Notes under the pieces: model-generated
The model's database searches: none
Told to the model about the DNA's origin: nothing
The model's input: the letters and a program-made list of their open reading frames with translations, nothing else
Part shown: in pieces, positions 25,597 to 34,290 of the stretch
Numbering within the stretch: the first letter of the stretch is position 1
How the letters are laid out: the number at the start of each line of letters is the position of its first letter
Position numbers and translations under genes: made by a program
DNA from: Candidatus Omnitrophota bacterium
GTDB taxonomy: Bacteria; Omnitrophota; Omnitrophia; Omnitrophales; JAQTRP01
Assembly: GCA_028711765.1 (NCBI GenBank)
Contig: JAQTRP010000004.1
Span: 1-46,284, forward strand
Reading direction: 5' to 3'
Length of the DNA stretch: 46,284 nt

Positions 25597-26865
25597 ATGC
25601 ATGAGCTGGTGAAGTTTACGAACGGTATGAAGCTTGTCACGGCCGGTATGCCTTTCAGGGATTCCGTCGCCGTCGGTATCTGGGTTAAGGTTGGGGGGCG
25701 CTACGAAAAGGAACGCATAAGCGGCATTTCGCACTTTGTCGAGCATCTCCTTTTTAAAGGTACCCGCAAGCGTTCGGCCCGCGATCTCAAGGAGGCCGTC
25801 GAGGGCTTAGGCGGCGTCTTCAACGCCTTCACTTCGGAGGAGGCGACCTGTTATTTTATTAAGATTGTCCGGAAACACCTGGCGCTCGCGCTTGATATAC
25901 TGTCGGATATGGTGCACGAGCCGCTTTTCCGCAAAGAAGATATCGAGCGGGAGCGATCGGTCATTATCGAAGAACTCAGGATGTACCGCGACCTCCCGAG
26001 CCATTACGTTCATGAGCTTGTGAATGAATTGCTTTGGCCCGATCAGCCGCTCGGCCGTGCCCTCGTCGGGAGCGAAGAGACCGTCGGTAGCATTTCGAGG
26101 AGCGACATCGTAAAGTTTAAAGACGCGTTTTATCACCCCTCGAATCTCCTTGCCGTGATTTGCGGCGAGATAGATCACGATGAGGCCTTCCGGCAGACGG
26201 CGCGGTTTTTCCCGGAGACTACAAAGCGTAAGCCCTCCCAGTTTGAGCGCTCACGGGTGCGCCAGACGAAACCGCAGTTTGATATCCGGGATAAGGATAC
26301 CGAGCAGACGCATTTTGTCATAGGTTTTCACGGCCTATCGAGGTGCGATGAGCACCGTTTTCAGCTCGGGCTTCTGAATATTATTCTCGGCGCCAATATG
26401 AGCTCGCGGCTTTATGAGGAGGTCAGGGAGAAACACGGGCTCGCCTATGAAATCCGCTCCCATGCGGGGTATCATCAGGATACGGGTTATTTTACAATCT
26501 CTGCCGGCGTTGAGCCGCGCAAGACACCGTTTGCCATGCGCCTGATTCTTAAGGAGCTTGTGAAGATAAAATCCGCTTTGGTCACGAAAGATGAGCTCCA
26601 AAGGGCGAAGGATTATTTTATAGGCCAGTTTTACCTTATGTTAGAGGATACGCTGGATAATATGCTCTGGGTGGGCGAGCGGGCGATGTACCTCGGCAAG
26701 GTGCCGACACACGAAGAGATACGCCGCGAGATTGAGCGCGTCACGCTGGAGGATATTCAGCAGATGGCGGAGGCGGTGCTGCGCTCCAATCATATGAATA
26801 TGGCCTTGATAGGCCCCGTCAAAGATAAGCTGAAAACGGAGATTGTGAAAGATTTTCACCTGTGA
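25597..26865 (+). CDS. M16-family zinc metallopeptidase (processing peptidase-like)
   Basis: A 422-residue peptidase of the pitrilysin/mitochondrial-processing-peptidase family. The inverted zinc motif HFVEH (His46, Glu49, His50) is followed about 75 residues later by the third ligand region RSVIIEELRM (Glu125/126). A conserved second half shows GLSRCDEHRFQLGLLNIILGANMSSRLYEEVREKHGLAYEI. The length equals one two-domain subunit, so it likely dimerises. It has no signal peptide. Only a weak AGAGG precedes the ATG, with an inverted repeat just upstream. rpe follows after 6 nt. Confidence 0.92.
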   Translation: MHELVKFTNGMKLVTAGMPFRDSVAVGIWVKVGGRYEKERISGISHFVEHLLFKGTRKRSARDLKEAVEGLGGVFNAFTSEEATCYFIKIVRKHLALALDILSDMVHEPLFRKEDIERERSVIIEELRMYRDLPSHYVHELVNELLWPDQPLGRALVGSEETVGSISRSDIVKFKDAFYHPSNLLAVICGEIDHDEAFRQTARFFPETTKRKPSQFERSRVRQTKPQFDIRDKDTEQTHFVIGFHGLSRCDEHRFQLGLLNIILGANMSSRLYEEVREKHGLAYEIRSHAGYHQDTGYFTISAGVEPRKTPFAMRLILKELVKIKSALVTKDELQRAKDYFIGQFYLMLEDTLDNMLWVGERAMYLGKVPTHEEIRREIERVTLEDIQQMAEAVLRSNHMNMALIGPVKDKLKTEIVKDFHL

Positions 26866-26871
26866 GGCGAA

Positions 26872-27513
26872 ATGGATAAGAAAACCGTTAAAATTGCGCC
26901 GAGTATTTTATCCGCCGACTTCGGCAAATTGGGCGATGAGATCCGCGATGTCGAGCGCGGAGGGTGCGACCTCATACACGTGGATGTGATGGACGGGGTC
27001 TTTGTCCCTAATATAACCATCGGGCCGTGCGTCGTCCGTTCGCTCCGCAAATTGACCAAGCTCACGCTGGATGTCCACTTGATGATCGACAATCCCATCC
27101 GCTATATCGAGGATTTTCGCAAGGCCGGCTCCGACTGGATCACGATCCACGCCGAGGCCGAGAAGGATATTGAGCTCGCGCTCAAAAAGATTTCAGGCCT
27201 CGGGGCGAAGCCCGGCATCTCGATCAAGCCGGCGACGCCGCTCGGCGCAATCAGCAGGTATCTCGATTCCGTACAGCTTGTTTTGATTATGACCGTGGAG
27301 CCCGGTTTCGGAGGACAGAATTTTATGCCGGAGGCGGCCGCTAAGATAAAAGAGCTCCGCAAAACTTATAAGGGCCTGATTTCCGTCGACGGCGGGATCA
27401 CGCCCGAGACGGCCCGGGTGTGCGTTGAGGGTGGTGTCGATATCCTCGTGGCCGGCACTTCCGTGTTTGGCACCAAGGACAGGAAGCTCGCGATAGAGGC
27501 TCTACGTGGATAG
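26872..27513 (+). CDS. rpe: ribulose-phosphate 3-epimerase
   Basis: A 213-residue TIM barrel interconverting ribulose 5-phosphate and xylulose 5-phosphate in the pentose phosphate pathway. Metal and catalytic residues are visible: His36 and Asp38 (HVDVMDG), His69 (DVHLMI), and Asp173 (SVDGGI). MTVEPGFGGQ gives the conserved phosphate-proximal loop. A GAGGCG site lies between the M16 stop and ATG. It overlaps lepA by 8 nt, suggesting an M16-rpe-lepA transcript. Confidence 0.95.
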   Translation: MDKKTVKIAPSILSADFGKLGDEIRDVERGGCDLIHVDVMDGVFVPNITIGPCVVRSLRKLTKLTLDVHLMIDNPIRYIEDFRKAGSDWITIHAEAEKDIELALKKISGLGAKPGISIKPATPLGAISRYLDSVQLVLIMTVEPGFGGQNFMPEAAAKIKELRKTYKGLISVDGGITPETARVCVEGGVDILVAGTSVFGTKDRKLAIEALRG

Positions 27514-29287
27514 GATTCACATAAGAAATTTTTCGATTATAGCCCACATAGATCACGGTAAGTCGACTCTTGCCGACCGCTTGCTGCTGCACACCGGCGC
27601 TATCACCAAACGCGAATTTCGCGACCAGATCCTCGACGATATGGAGCTTGAGCGCGAGCGCGGCATTACGATTAAGGCGAGGGCGGTCCGCCTCTTTTAC
27701 AAGGATTACGTCCTTAACCTTATCGATACGCCGGGCCACATCGATTTCACGTTCGAGGTCTCGAAGAGCCTTGCCGCCGTCGAGGGGGTGCTTTTACTCG
27801 TCGATGCGGGACAGGGCGTCGAGGCGCAGACGGTAACGAATCTGTTTATGGCCCTTGAGAGAAATCTCACCGTGATACCGATTGTGACAAAGATCGACCT
27901 TACGAACGCGGACCGCGAGCGCGCGGCGCGGGAGCTCAAGAAACTTCTCGATATAGACGAAAAAGATATTTTATACGCGAGCGCCAAGACCGGCGAGGGC
28001 ACCGACGGGATCCTTGAAGCTATAATAAATCGTATACCGCCGCCCTCAGGCCTGAAGGAAAATCCCTTGAGCGCGCTCATATTCGACTCGGTGTTTGATA
28101 CGTATAAGGGCGTGATTGTTTATCTGCGTCTTATGGACGGTGCCGTTAAGGTGGGAGATCGTGTCAAAATGATGCGTGTCGGGAAGACCTACGAGGTTGA
28201 AGAAGTCGGGATTTTTAATCCGAGACCGGAAAAAGTCGCCGTTCTTGAGGCCGGCGGCGTGGGTTACATCACCTGCAATATTAAGGATGTCGCGGACGTG
28301 CGGATCGGCGATACCGTGACCCTTGAGAAGAATCCCACAAGCGAGCCCCTTCCGGGCTACCGCGATGTTAAGCCCATGGTTTTTTGCGGGCTTTATACGA
28401 GCGACACAAAGTCTTTTCCGGAGCTGAGAGAGGCCCTCTCGAAACTCAAACTGAATGACGCGTCTTTTGTGTATGAGCCGGAGAGTTCGGCCTCGATGGG
28501 TTTCGGTTTTCGCTGCGGATTTCTGGGCCTTCTCCATATGGATATAATCCGGGAGCGTTTAGAAAGAGAATTCGATCTCGATCTTATCATTACGGCGCCG
28601 AACGTCGTCTATGAGATTACGAAAACGGACGGCGCGGTGCTTTTGGTGGAGAACCCCGCGAAATTTCCCGAGTCTACGCAGATTCAGGAGATGAGAGAGC
28701 CGTTTATCCGGGCCGACCTTCTTCTGCCCACCGAGTTTATGGGGGCAATTATGAAACTCTGTCAGGACAGGCGAGGTATTTACAAAAGGACCGAATATAT
28801 CGATCCGACACGGGTGCTTCTTATATATGAACTGCCTTTTTCGGAGGTGGTACTGGATTTTTATGATAAGGTAAAGTCACTCACGCGGGGTTACGGTTCC
28901 CTGAATTATGATTTTATCGGATATCATCCGGCCGAACTTGTCCGGCTGGATATATTGTTAAACGGCGAGCCCGTCGATCCGCTCTCCTCTATAGTGATTA
29001 AGGAAAAGGCGCGGGATCGCGGCAAGTTTCTGGTTGAAAAACTCAAGTCCGTTATACCGAGACAACTTTATCAGGTGGCGATCCAGGCCGCCGTCGGCGC
29101 GAACGTCATCGCCCGCGAAAATATCTCCGCTATGAAGAAAAACGTTACAGGCAAGTGTTACGGCGGAGATATCACGCGCAAGCGCAAACTCTGGGAGAAG
29201 CAAAAGGAGGGCAAGAAGCGCATGAAAAAGGTGGGTCACGTTAATCTTCCGCAAGAGGCATTTATAACAATACTAAAGGTTGAATGA
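27506..29287 (+). CDS. lepA: elongation factor 4 (LepA) GTPase
   Basis: A 593-residue translational GTPase that binds the ribosome and is linked to back-translocation or initiation efficiency. The start is GTG 27506, inside the rpe end. G1 AHIDHGKS (13-20), G3 DTPGH, and G4 TKID are clear. The LepA-specific C-terminal region is present (EPSEKFPESTQ-like VENPAKFPESTQIQEM, CQDRRGIYKRTEY, and KVGHVNLPQEAF near the end). Length is normal. A repeat-rich 196-nt gap follows. Confidence 0.96.
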   Translation: MDRIHIRNFSIIAHIDHGKSTLADRLLLHTGAITKREFRDQILDDMELERERGITIKARAVRLFYKDYVLNLIDTPGHIDFTFEVSKSLAAVEGVLLLVDAGQGVEAQTVTNLFMALERNLTVIPIVTKIDLTNADRERAARELKKLLDIDEKDILYASAKTGEGTDGILEAIINRIPPPSGLKENPLSALIFDSVFDTYKGVIVYLRLMDGAVKVGDRVKMMRVGKTYEVEEVGIFNPRPEKVAVLEAGGVGYITCNIKDVADVRIGDTVTLEKNPTSEPLPGYRDVKPMVFCGLYTSDTKSFPELREALSKLKLNDASFVYEPESSASMGFGFRCGFLGLLHMDIIRERLEREFDLDLIITAPNVVYEITKTDGAVLLVENPAKFPESTQIQEMREPFIRADLLLPTEFMGAIMKLCQDRRGIYKRTEYIDPTRVLLIYELPFSEVVLDFYDKVKSLTRGYGSLNYDFIGYHPAELVRLDILLNGEPVDPLSSIVIKEKARDRGKFLVEKLKSVIPRQLYQVAIQAAVGANVIARENISAMKKNVTGKCYGGDITRKRKLWEKQKEGKKRMKKVGHVNLPQEAFITILKVE

Positions 29288-29290
29288 AGT

Positions 29291-29462
29291 CATAACTTGT
29301 GCCTGCCTGCCGGCAAGGCAGGGAACGAAGCGACATAAGTTATGTGGCTAGTTTGCAGAATGATATCCGCCTTCGCCTAATGTAAGCAATGCAATGTAGC
29401 TGGCTACGGCGGATTTAATTCGCGCATATAACTTACGTCGCGTTGCTCCGTAAGTTATGCGC
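29291..29462. repeat. repeat cluster between lepA and lepB
   Basis: Contains a family-B element CCTGCCTGCCGGCAAGGCAGG-like at 29302..29322 (one-base bulge) flanked by CATAACTT / AAGTTATG. A family-A element with arms ATCCGCCTTCGCC / GGCTACGGCGGAT follows at 29365..29414. Last is a hairpin with arms 29422..29437 / 29449..29462 (ACTTACG / CGTAAGT core and GCGC ends). Confidence 0.7.
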
Positions 29463-29483
29463 TCATTAAAAGTGGAGTAAATC

Positions 29484-30032
29484 ATGCATCCAAAACTTCA
29501 GTATCTTTTGAAAGAGTGGGTTGAGCCGATAGCGCTCGCGATAATTCTCGCGTTATTCATACGCACTTTCTTTGTGCAGGCCTTTAAGATTCCGACAAGC
29601 TCTATGCGGCCGACCCTGATAGAGGGAGACCGCATCCTGGTCGAGAAGGTTTCGTACCGGTTTCATGAGCCGAGGCGCGGCGATATCGTGGTGTTTAAGT
29701 TTCCCCGCGACAAGAAGAAGGATTTCATTAAACGGCTTGTCGGATTCGGCGGCGAGACAGTCGAAATAAAAGGCGGTAAAATCATCATTAACGGCAAGGT
29801 CATAGACGACCATCCTGTCATCGCCGGTAATTATTATTATAACAGGGATGACTGGCCGTACGGTCGTGAGGGCGAGCCCGTCCGCATTCCGGAGGGCTGT
29901 TATTTTGTTTTGGGAGATAACAGCGCCCAGTCGAGCGACAGCCGCAACTGGGGATTCGTCGAGAAGCGCAATATGATAGGGCGCGCTATCTTTATGTATT
30001 GGCCGTTGAACCGCATTAGAGTATTAAAGTAG
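29484..30032 (+). CDS. lepB: signal peptidase I
   Basis: A 182-residue membrane-anchored serine protease that removes Sec/Tat signal peptides. One N-terminal helix (about 14-32) precedes the catalytic Ser40 in IPTSSMRPTL. The general-base Lys83 is in FIKRLVG, and box E reads VLGDNSAQSSDSR. This is the short single-anchor form. TGGAG lies before ATG 29484. The 38-nt gap to the next gene is almost pure A/T with AAATTAAAAA words. It heads an envelope-related gene run. Confidence 0.95.
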   Translation: MHPKLQYLLKEWVEPIALAIILALFIRTFFVQAFKIPTSSMRPTLIEGDRILVEKVSYRFHEPRRGDIVVFKFPRDKKKDFIKRLVGFGGETVEIKGGKIIINGKVIDDHPVIAGNYYYNRDDWPYGREGEPVRIPEGCYFVLGDNSAQSSDSRNWGFVEKRNMIGRAIFMYWPLNRIRVLK

Positions 30033-30070
30033 AAATTAAAAATTAAAAAGTAAAAAGGAAAAATGAAAAA

Positions 30071-30772
30071 ATGCAGACGGATTTATTTAATGCAGAACCT
30101 GTAGTAAGGGAAACGCCGGGAGAGAGCCGCTTCAAGCGCCTCAAGTCATTTTTTGACCGCTTTGTCGAGATCCGGATGGACCGCCTGATTATGATTATTC
30201 TCGCTTTTCTTCTTTTAGCCGCTCTGGCGTATTCGTTCGGATTCGAACGCGGCGTCTCTGTTACTATGGAGAAGGGGAAGGAGTTTCTGATTCGTGAGGT
30301 TATTGAATCCGAAAAGCCGCAGTTGTTACCGACGGCCGTTTCAGGAAAAGCGTCCCCCGCCGCGGTTACGGTGTTGCCTAAACCAACACCCCCGAAGTTT
30401 CCGCAGGCCGCTCCTCTTCAGAAGGGGCTCGTCGCGGCTAAAACTGCTTTGGGCGTATCTTCGGCAAAGCCGTCTCTTGCCGCGCCGAAAACTTCCGTTC
30501 CTACAGTTTCAATAGCCGCCGGCGTCAATGAGACGGCGGCGGATAAGCCTTATACTATACAGCTTATCACGTATAGTGCCCGCGACAAGGCCCAGAGCGA
30601 GATCGACGCCTTGAGCGCCAAAGGGTTTAAGGGTTTTATTATTCCGAGCGGCAAATATTTTGTTGTCTGCGCCGGTTATTACGCTTCGTCGGCCGAGGCC
30701 TCGCAGGCCTTGAGAACCTTGAAGGCGAATAAATCGTACGCGGACGCCTATGTGCGCAAGCTAAATCGGTAA
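30071..30772 (+). CDS. membrane-anchored SPOR-domain protein
   Basis: 233 residues: a short cytoplasmic part, one transmembrane helix (about 39-57, IMIILAFLLLAALAYSFGF), a Pro/Ala/Ser-rich periplasmic linker (about 95-155), and a C-terminal SPOR domain (about 157-231, PYTIQLITYSARDKAQSEID). SPOR domains bind denuded peptidoglycan glycan strands at division sites. This topology matches FtsN/DedD-like proteins, although no further match is claimed. The start lies after an A-rich leader with a weak AAGG. A TPR protein gene follows 20 nt later, suggesting a co-transcribed envelope set. Confidence 0.82.
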   Translation: MQTDLFNAEPVVRETPGESRFKRLKSFFDRFVEIRMDRLIMIILAFLLLAALAYSFGFERGVSVTMEKGKEFLIREVIESEKPQLLPTAVSGKASPAAVTVLPKPTPPKFPQAAPLQKGLVAAKTALGVSSAKPSLAAPKTSVPTVSIAAGVNETAADKPYTIQLITYSARDKAQSEIDALSAKGFKGFIIPSGKYFVVCAGYYASSAEASQALRTLKANKSYADAYVRKLNR

Positions 30773-30792
30773 GTTTGCCAAGGAGTCGAGAA

Positions 30793-31575
30793 ATGCGTAA
30801 AAGGTACATTTTAATTGTATTCGCTGTTGTGTTATTTGTTTCGGTAACAAGCGTTTCTATGTGTGCCGCGGCGGAAGAACTTGATAAGTGGCAGAAAGCA
30901 ACGGTGCATAATAATCTCGGGCTTAAGCTCGAGGCGGAAGGTAAGCCCGATCAGGCGATAAAGGAGTATGAAAAGGCCATCGAAATTGATTCCGACTGCG
31001 CCATGGCGCACAGCAATCTCGCCATCCTCTTTGCGGACCGCGAGCGGTACGAGGAGGCCGAACGCCATTACAAGAAGGCGATTCTCCTTAAACCGGGGGA
31101 GGCTTCGTTTCACAGCAACCTGGGGAATCTCTACTACAACATGAAAAACTATCCCCGCGCCGTTAAGGAATACCAGATCGCGGTTAAACTCGATCCGAAT
31201 ATGGCGGTTGCCCACAGCAATTTAGGCGCTACCTACTTAGAGCGCCAGACGCTGAGCCTGGCGAGGCACCACCTTACGACCGCCATTAGTCTTGACCCCA
31301 ATCTTGCGATGGCGTATGTGAATTTGGCCAATGTAGCGGTTCAGGAGGGGAAGCACGCTGAAGCCAAAGAGAACTTGGAAAAGGCGTTAAAACTCGATCC
31401 AAACCTGGCAGATGCTTATTTTAGTCTGGCGAAAATATATGAATCCGAGTATAATAGCGCCCTCGCGATAAGGAATTATTCCGAATTCTTAAGGCGCGTT
31501 AAATCCGGCGAGAATTTCGAGGAAGCAAAGCAGCGTTATATGAGAATCGTAAACGCTGCCAAATCAAAGAGATAG
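30793..31575 (+). CDS. exported tetratricopeptide-repeat protein
   Basis: 260 residues from ATG 30793, which follows AAGGAG; a TTG at 30775 is in frame but overlaps that site. A signal-type hydrophobic segment (about 4-24) precedes about five TPR units from residue 38 to 235. Typical repeats read NNLGLKLEAEGKPDQAIKEY, HSNLAILFADRERYEEAERH and HSNLGNLYYNMKNYPRAVKE. The repeat face probably scaffolds protein contacts in the periplasm. A Cys at the end of the hydrophobic part (VSMCAAA) is a poor lipobox. It sits between SPOR and small-basic-protein genes. Confidence 0.85.
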   Translation: MRKRYILIVFAVVLFVSVTSVSMCAAAEELDKWQKATVHNNLGLKLEAEGKPDQAIKEYEKAIEIDSDCAMAHSNLAILFADRERYEEAERHYKKAILLKPGEASFHSNLGNLYYNMKNYPRAVKEYQIAVKLDPNMAVAHSNLGATYLERQTLSLARHHLTTAISLDPNLAMAYVNLANVAVQEGKHAEAKENLEKALKLDPNLADAYFSLAKIYESEYNSALAIRNYSEFLRRVKSGENFEEAKQRYMRIVNAAKSKR

Positions 31576-31587
31576 GAGAATCCGAGA

Positions 31588-31908
31588 ATGACACAGCATT
31601 CAAGTTTGAGGGGCGAAGGCATGGGCAGCCGCCACAGGAATGTGCTTAAGCGGTATGAGCGGATAAAGAAGCTTAGGGAGGAGGAGAAATGGAAAGAGGA
31701 ACGTTCCGTCTTCGGCCTCCCCAAGGTTAAATCGATTAAGGTAAAGGTTAGGAAGGCCAAGGCTGCCGAAAAAGCTGAAGGAGCGGCGGCGGGGGGAGTG
31801 GCTACAGGCGCAGCCGGGCAGGCCGAACCGGCTGCGGCGTCTAAGGCGGTGTCTAAGACGGCGGCTCCGGCGGCGGAAAAAAAAGCCCCGCCACCAAAGA
31901 AGGCCTGA
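31588..31908 (+). CDS. small basic protein of the PVC group with Ala/Lys-rich extension
   Basis: 106 residues. The first ~50 (MTQHSSLRGEGMGSRHRNVL then KRYERIKKLREEEKWKEERS, VFGLPKVKSIKV) resemble the short conserved 'small basic protein' described for Chlamydiae, Verrucomicrobia and relatives (TIGR04137 as I recall it). That protein is thought to be ribosome- or RNA-associated, but its role is unproven. The remaining ~55 residues are a low-complexity tail of Ala, Lys, Gly and Pro, longer than the usual family. TAGGAGAAT precedes the ATG. Its value here is as a lineage marker. Confidence 0.72.
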   Translation: MTQHSSLRGEGMGSRHRNVLKRYERIKKLREEEKWKEERSVFGLPKVKSIKVKVRKAKAAEKAEGAAAGGVATGAAGQAEPAAASKAVSKTAAPAAEKKAPPPKKA

Positions 31909-31915
31909 TTAGAAT

Positions 31916-32401
31916 ATGGAAATACGACCGTTCCATCAAGGCGATAACGACGAGGTAGTCAATCTTGTTGTTTCCATAATGAAGGCGGAGTTTCCGCGCG
32001 ATGAAAAGGCTTTTCCTATCGATGACCTTAAAAACATAACCGCTAGTTACGGCGGAAAAAGCGAGCGGTTTTTTGTCGCGACATCCGGCAGGGAAATCGT
32101 CGGGACGGTCGGCGTGAAGCGCGAAGACGGCCGCACGGCCATGCTGAGGCGTATTTTTGTTAAGCCCTCGCACAGAAGGCAGAAGATCGGTCTCACCCTT
32201 ATCAGAAAGGCGATAGACTTCTGCCGCGAGAATGGCTACGAGACGGTTGTTTTTAAAACCACATCACGTATGAGCCGTGCCATCCAACTGTGCGAACGCA
32301 ACGGTTTCCGCGAGAAGGCGAGAATTGACCTTGGCGGCGTTGAGCTCCTCAAGTTTTCATATTCGATCGCCGGCAATAACGTTGCTGCATCCTCCAAATA
32401 A
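31916..32401 (+). CDS. GNAT-family N-acetyltransferase
   Basis: 161 residues with the GNAT fold. Beta-strands 4-5 include VGTVGVKREDGRTAMLRRIFV, and the acetyl-CoA pyrophosphate loop is RRQKIG (87-92). The helix and strand after it (LTLIRKAIDFCRENGYETVV) and the late CERNGFREKARI segment are typical. The substrate (amine, amino acid or ribosomal protein) cannot be assigned. It starts 7 nt after the small basic protein with only a distant GAAGG. The 15-nt gap to the next gene suggests one transcript. Confidence 0.88.
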   Translation: MEIRPFHQGDNDEVVNLVVSIMKAEFPRDEKAFPIDDLKNITASYGGKSERFFVATSGREIVGTVGVKREDGRTAMLRRIFVKPSHRRQKIGLTLIRKAIDFCRENGYETVVFKTTSRMSRAIQLCERNGFREKARIDLGGVELLKFSYSIAGNNVAASSK

Positions 32402-32416
32402 GACCCGGAGGTGATT

Positions 32417-33391
32417 ATGGCCTTTTGGAAAAACGCGAAAAAGGATAGTTTAAAAGTTCTGACGGAGAAGGAAATACGGGAGAGGCTATACGGTGTCTCC
32501 CACGATACGGGTGTGCCGGCGGCTAAGACAGTATTCAAAGCCGGGGAGGCCACGAAAGAGAACGTACCTTCGCTTATCGAGAAGGATCTCTTTCAGACTG
32601 AAGTTACGCCGCCCGCGGATGCGGTAAAACATGAAGGGGCTGTTGACGAAGCTGTCGGCCCTGTGGTTACACCTCCCGCGGAGAAGAAGGATGAGGCATC
32701 ATCGCGCCGTGCCGCCCAGGTGAAAGATGAGGATCTGCGCGCCCGCGCGAAAGAGCTTGAGCTCAGGTTTGAGGAAGAGGCAAAATCCATTGAGGAAAGA
32801 CCGATTGAGGAGTATTTCCCGTTCGCGAAACCGCGGAAGGGAATTTCGCTTGAGCCGGCCGTGAAATTCTTTGGTATCTTGGGGAACGTTGCACGCCGTC
32901 TGAAGGGGCTTCCGATCAATTATATCCTTCTTATCGCGGGCAGTGTCGCGGGTTTTGTTATTGTGTTTAATGTTGTGAGTAATATCGCTTTAAAGCGCGA
33001 CGTTGAGCTCGGTGTTCCCTTAGAGAAGAAGGCCGAGAACAGCTTGTCCTCTCAGGTGGTAAAGGGGGTATCCAAGCCTGGCAAGGCGGAATCCCAGCCA
33101 CAGGCGTCCAAGCAACCTGTATCCGTAAAAGGCCGCTATACCGTGCAAATTTGCGTTTATCAGAACGAAGACGGGGCAAAACTCCTCGTTAAGGATTTGT
33201 GCGGTAAAAAGCTTATCGCCTTTTATGATTCGTTTGTAATTCGGCAGGGGCGGAAGATGTTCCGGGTTTGCGTGGGGCGCTACGATACGTTTCAAGAGGC
33301 CGAAAAAGCGCTTCAGGTCTTCCGTGGCGACCCGCGGCTCAAAGATTTTAAAGACAGTTTTGTTCATTCGGTCGCTTCATCCGCATCTTGA
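32417..33391 (+). CDS. membrane-anchored SPOR-domain protein with coiled-coil cytoplasmic part
   Basis: 324 residues from ATG 32417 (CGGAGG 6 nt upstream; a GTG at 32411 lies in that site). The cytoplasmic part is acidic and Pro/Ala-rich, then strongly helical (about 95-130, LRARAKELELRFEEEAKS). One transmembrane helix spans about 167-187. A polar linker leads to a C-terminal SPOR domain (about 240-318, YTVQICVYQNEDGAKLLVKD). It is the second SPOR protein within 2.4 kb, with the opposite size balance to the first: large inside, small outside. A division or envelope role is inferred from the domain only. Confidence 0.8.
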   Translation: MAFWKNAKKDSLKVLTEKEIRERLYGVSHDTGVPAAKTVFKAGEATKENVPSLIEKDLFQTEVTPPADAVKHEGAVDEAVGPVVTPPAEKKDEASSRRAAQVKDEDLRARAKELELRFEEEAKSIEERPIEEYFPFAKPRKGISLEPAVKFFGILGNVARRLKGLPINYILLIAGSVAGFVIVFNVVSNIALKRDVELGVPLEKKAENSLSSQVVKGVSKPGKAESQPQASKQPVSVKGRYTVQICVYQNEDGAKLLVKDLCGKKLIAFYDSFVIRQGRKMFRVCVGRYDTFQEAEKALQVFRGDPRLKDFKDSFVHSVASSAS

Positions 33392-33411
33392 TCTAAAGGA
33401 GAAGGCGTTTT

Positions 33412-33783
33412 ATGTGGGACGGGTTGAATCATCGCAGGTTTCCACGGCTCGACATTAAGTGCGAAGTCTTTATCCGGGATCAGGAGTCCTCTTATACGGT
33501 ATCTACCCATACGGAGAATGTGGGCGCGGGCGGCGTATGCATCGTGCTCGCCAAGCCTCTCAGACGGTATTCGATCGTCGAAATCAAACTTTATCTTGGC
33601 GATAACCTGCCTCCCGTCGAGTGCGTCGGCAAAGTCGTGTGGATCATAGAAGAGAAGACGCTAAGCGTACCCGAAAGAAAATATGATATGGGAGTGGAGT
33701 TTCTGACAATCAGCCATTTCGACCGCGAACGTATCCGCAAATTCTTAAGCAAAGAAGCCGCCGTCCGCGGAGATAAAAGCTGA
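33412..33783 (+). CDS. PilZ-domain protein with variant second motif
   Basis: 123 residues, a single PilZ domain. The cyclic-di-GMP arginine motif RRFPR (8-12) is intact. The second motif, usually (D/N)xSxxG, reads NVGAGG (36-41) with Gly replacing Ser, so binding may be weaker. Strands GKVVWIIEE and YDMGVEFLTIS complete the barrel. AAAGGAG precedes ATG 33412. The yajQ-like gene begins 6 nt downstream, so two proposed c-di-GMP binders are co-transcribed. No diguanylate cyclase or phosphodiesterase is in the window. Confidence 0.85.
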   Translation: MWDGLNHRRFPRLDIKCEVFIRDQESSYTVSTHTENVGAGGVCIVLAKPLRRYSIVEIKLYLGDNLPPVECVGKVVWIIEEKTLSVPERKYDMGVEFLTISHFDRERIRKFLSKEAAVRGDKS

Positions 33784-33789
33784 TTTCCC

Positions 33790-34287
33790 ATGAGCAAAGA
33801 TTCTTCTTTCGATATTGTTTCGGAGGTCGACCTGCAGGAAATTGATAACGCTATCAATCAGGCGCGGAAGGAAATAGCCCAGCGCTTTGACCTCAAGGGC
33901 ACCAAGTGCAGGATCGATTTTGATAAGAACGAAAAGCTGATAGTTCTAGTCGCCGATGACGATATGAAGCTCAGAAGCCTTAAGGATATTCTTGCCCTAC
34001 GGCTGGTGAAGAGAAGCGTTTCGTTAAAGGCGATTCATTACGGCGGCCCTGTGCAGGCGGCGGAGGGTACGCTGCGCGAAGAGGGCAAGATTATACAAGG
34101 TATTCCGCAGGATGATGCCAAGGAGATTGTGAGGGACGTAAAGGATTTGGGCCTCAAGGTTCAGGCAAGCATTCAAAGCGATAAGGTACGGATCTCGGGA
34201 AGGCAAAGAGACGACCTTCAGGCGGTGATTACGGCAATCCGGTCCAAGGACTATCCTATTCCGCTGCAATTTACGAACTACAGGTGA
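33790..34287 (+). CDS. yajQ: YajQ-family (DUF520) nucleotide-binding protein
   Basis: A 165-residue two-domain protein of the YajQ family. It shows the canonical start SFDIVSEVDLQEIDNAINQA, RFDLKGTK, GGPVQAAEGTLREE, and the C-terminal IPLQFTNYR. Homologues bind cyclic-di-GMP or RNA and act as effectors with transcription factors in some pathogens. Placement 6 nt after a PilZ gene supports a c-di-GMP role here. There is no obvious ribosome site in the gap; translation may be coupled. The next gene's ribosome site overlaps its stop. Confidence 0.94.
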   Translation: MSKDSSFDIVSEVDLQEIDNAINQARKEIAQRFDLKGTKCRIDFDKNEKLIVLVADDDMKLRSLKDILALRLVKRSVSLKAIHYGGPVQAAEGTLREEGKIIQGIPQDDAKEIVRDVKDLGLKVQASIQSDKVRISGRQRDDLQAVITAIRSKDYPIPLQFTNYR

Positions 34288-34290
34288 GTG

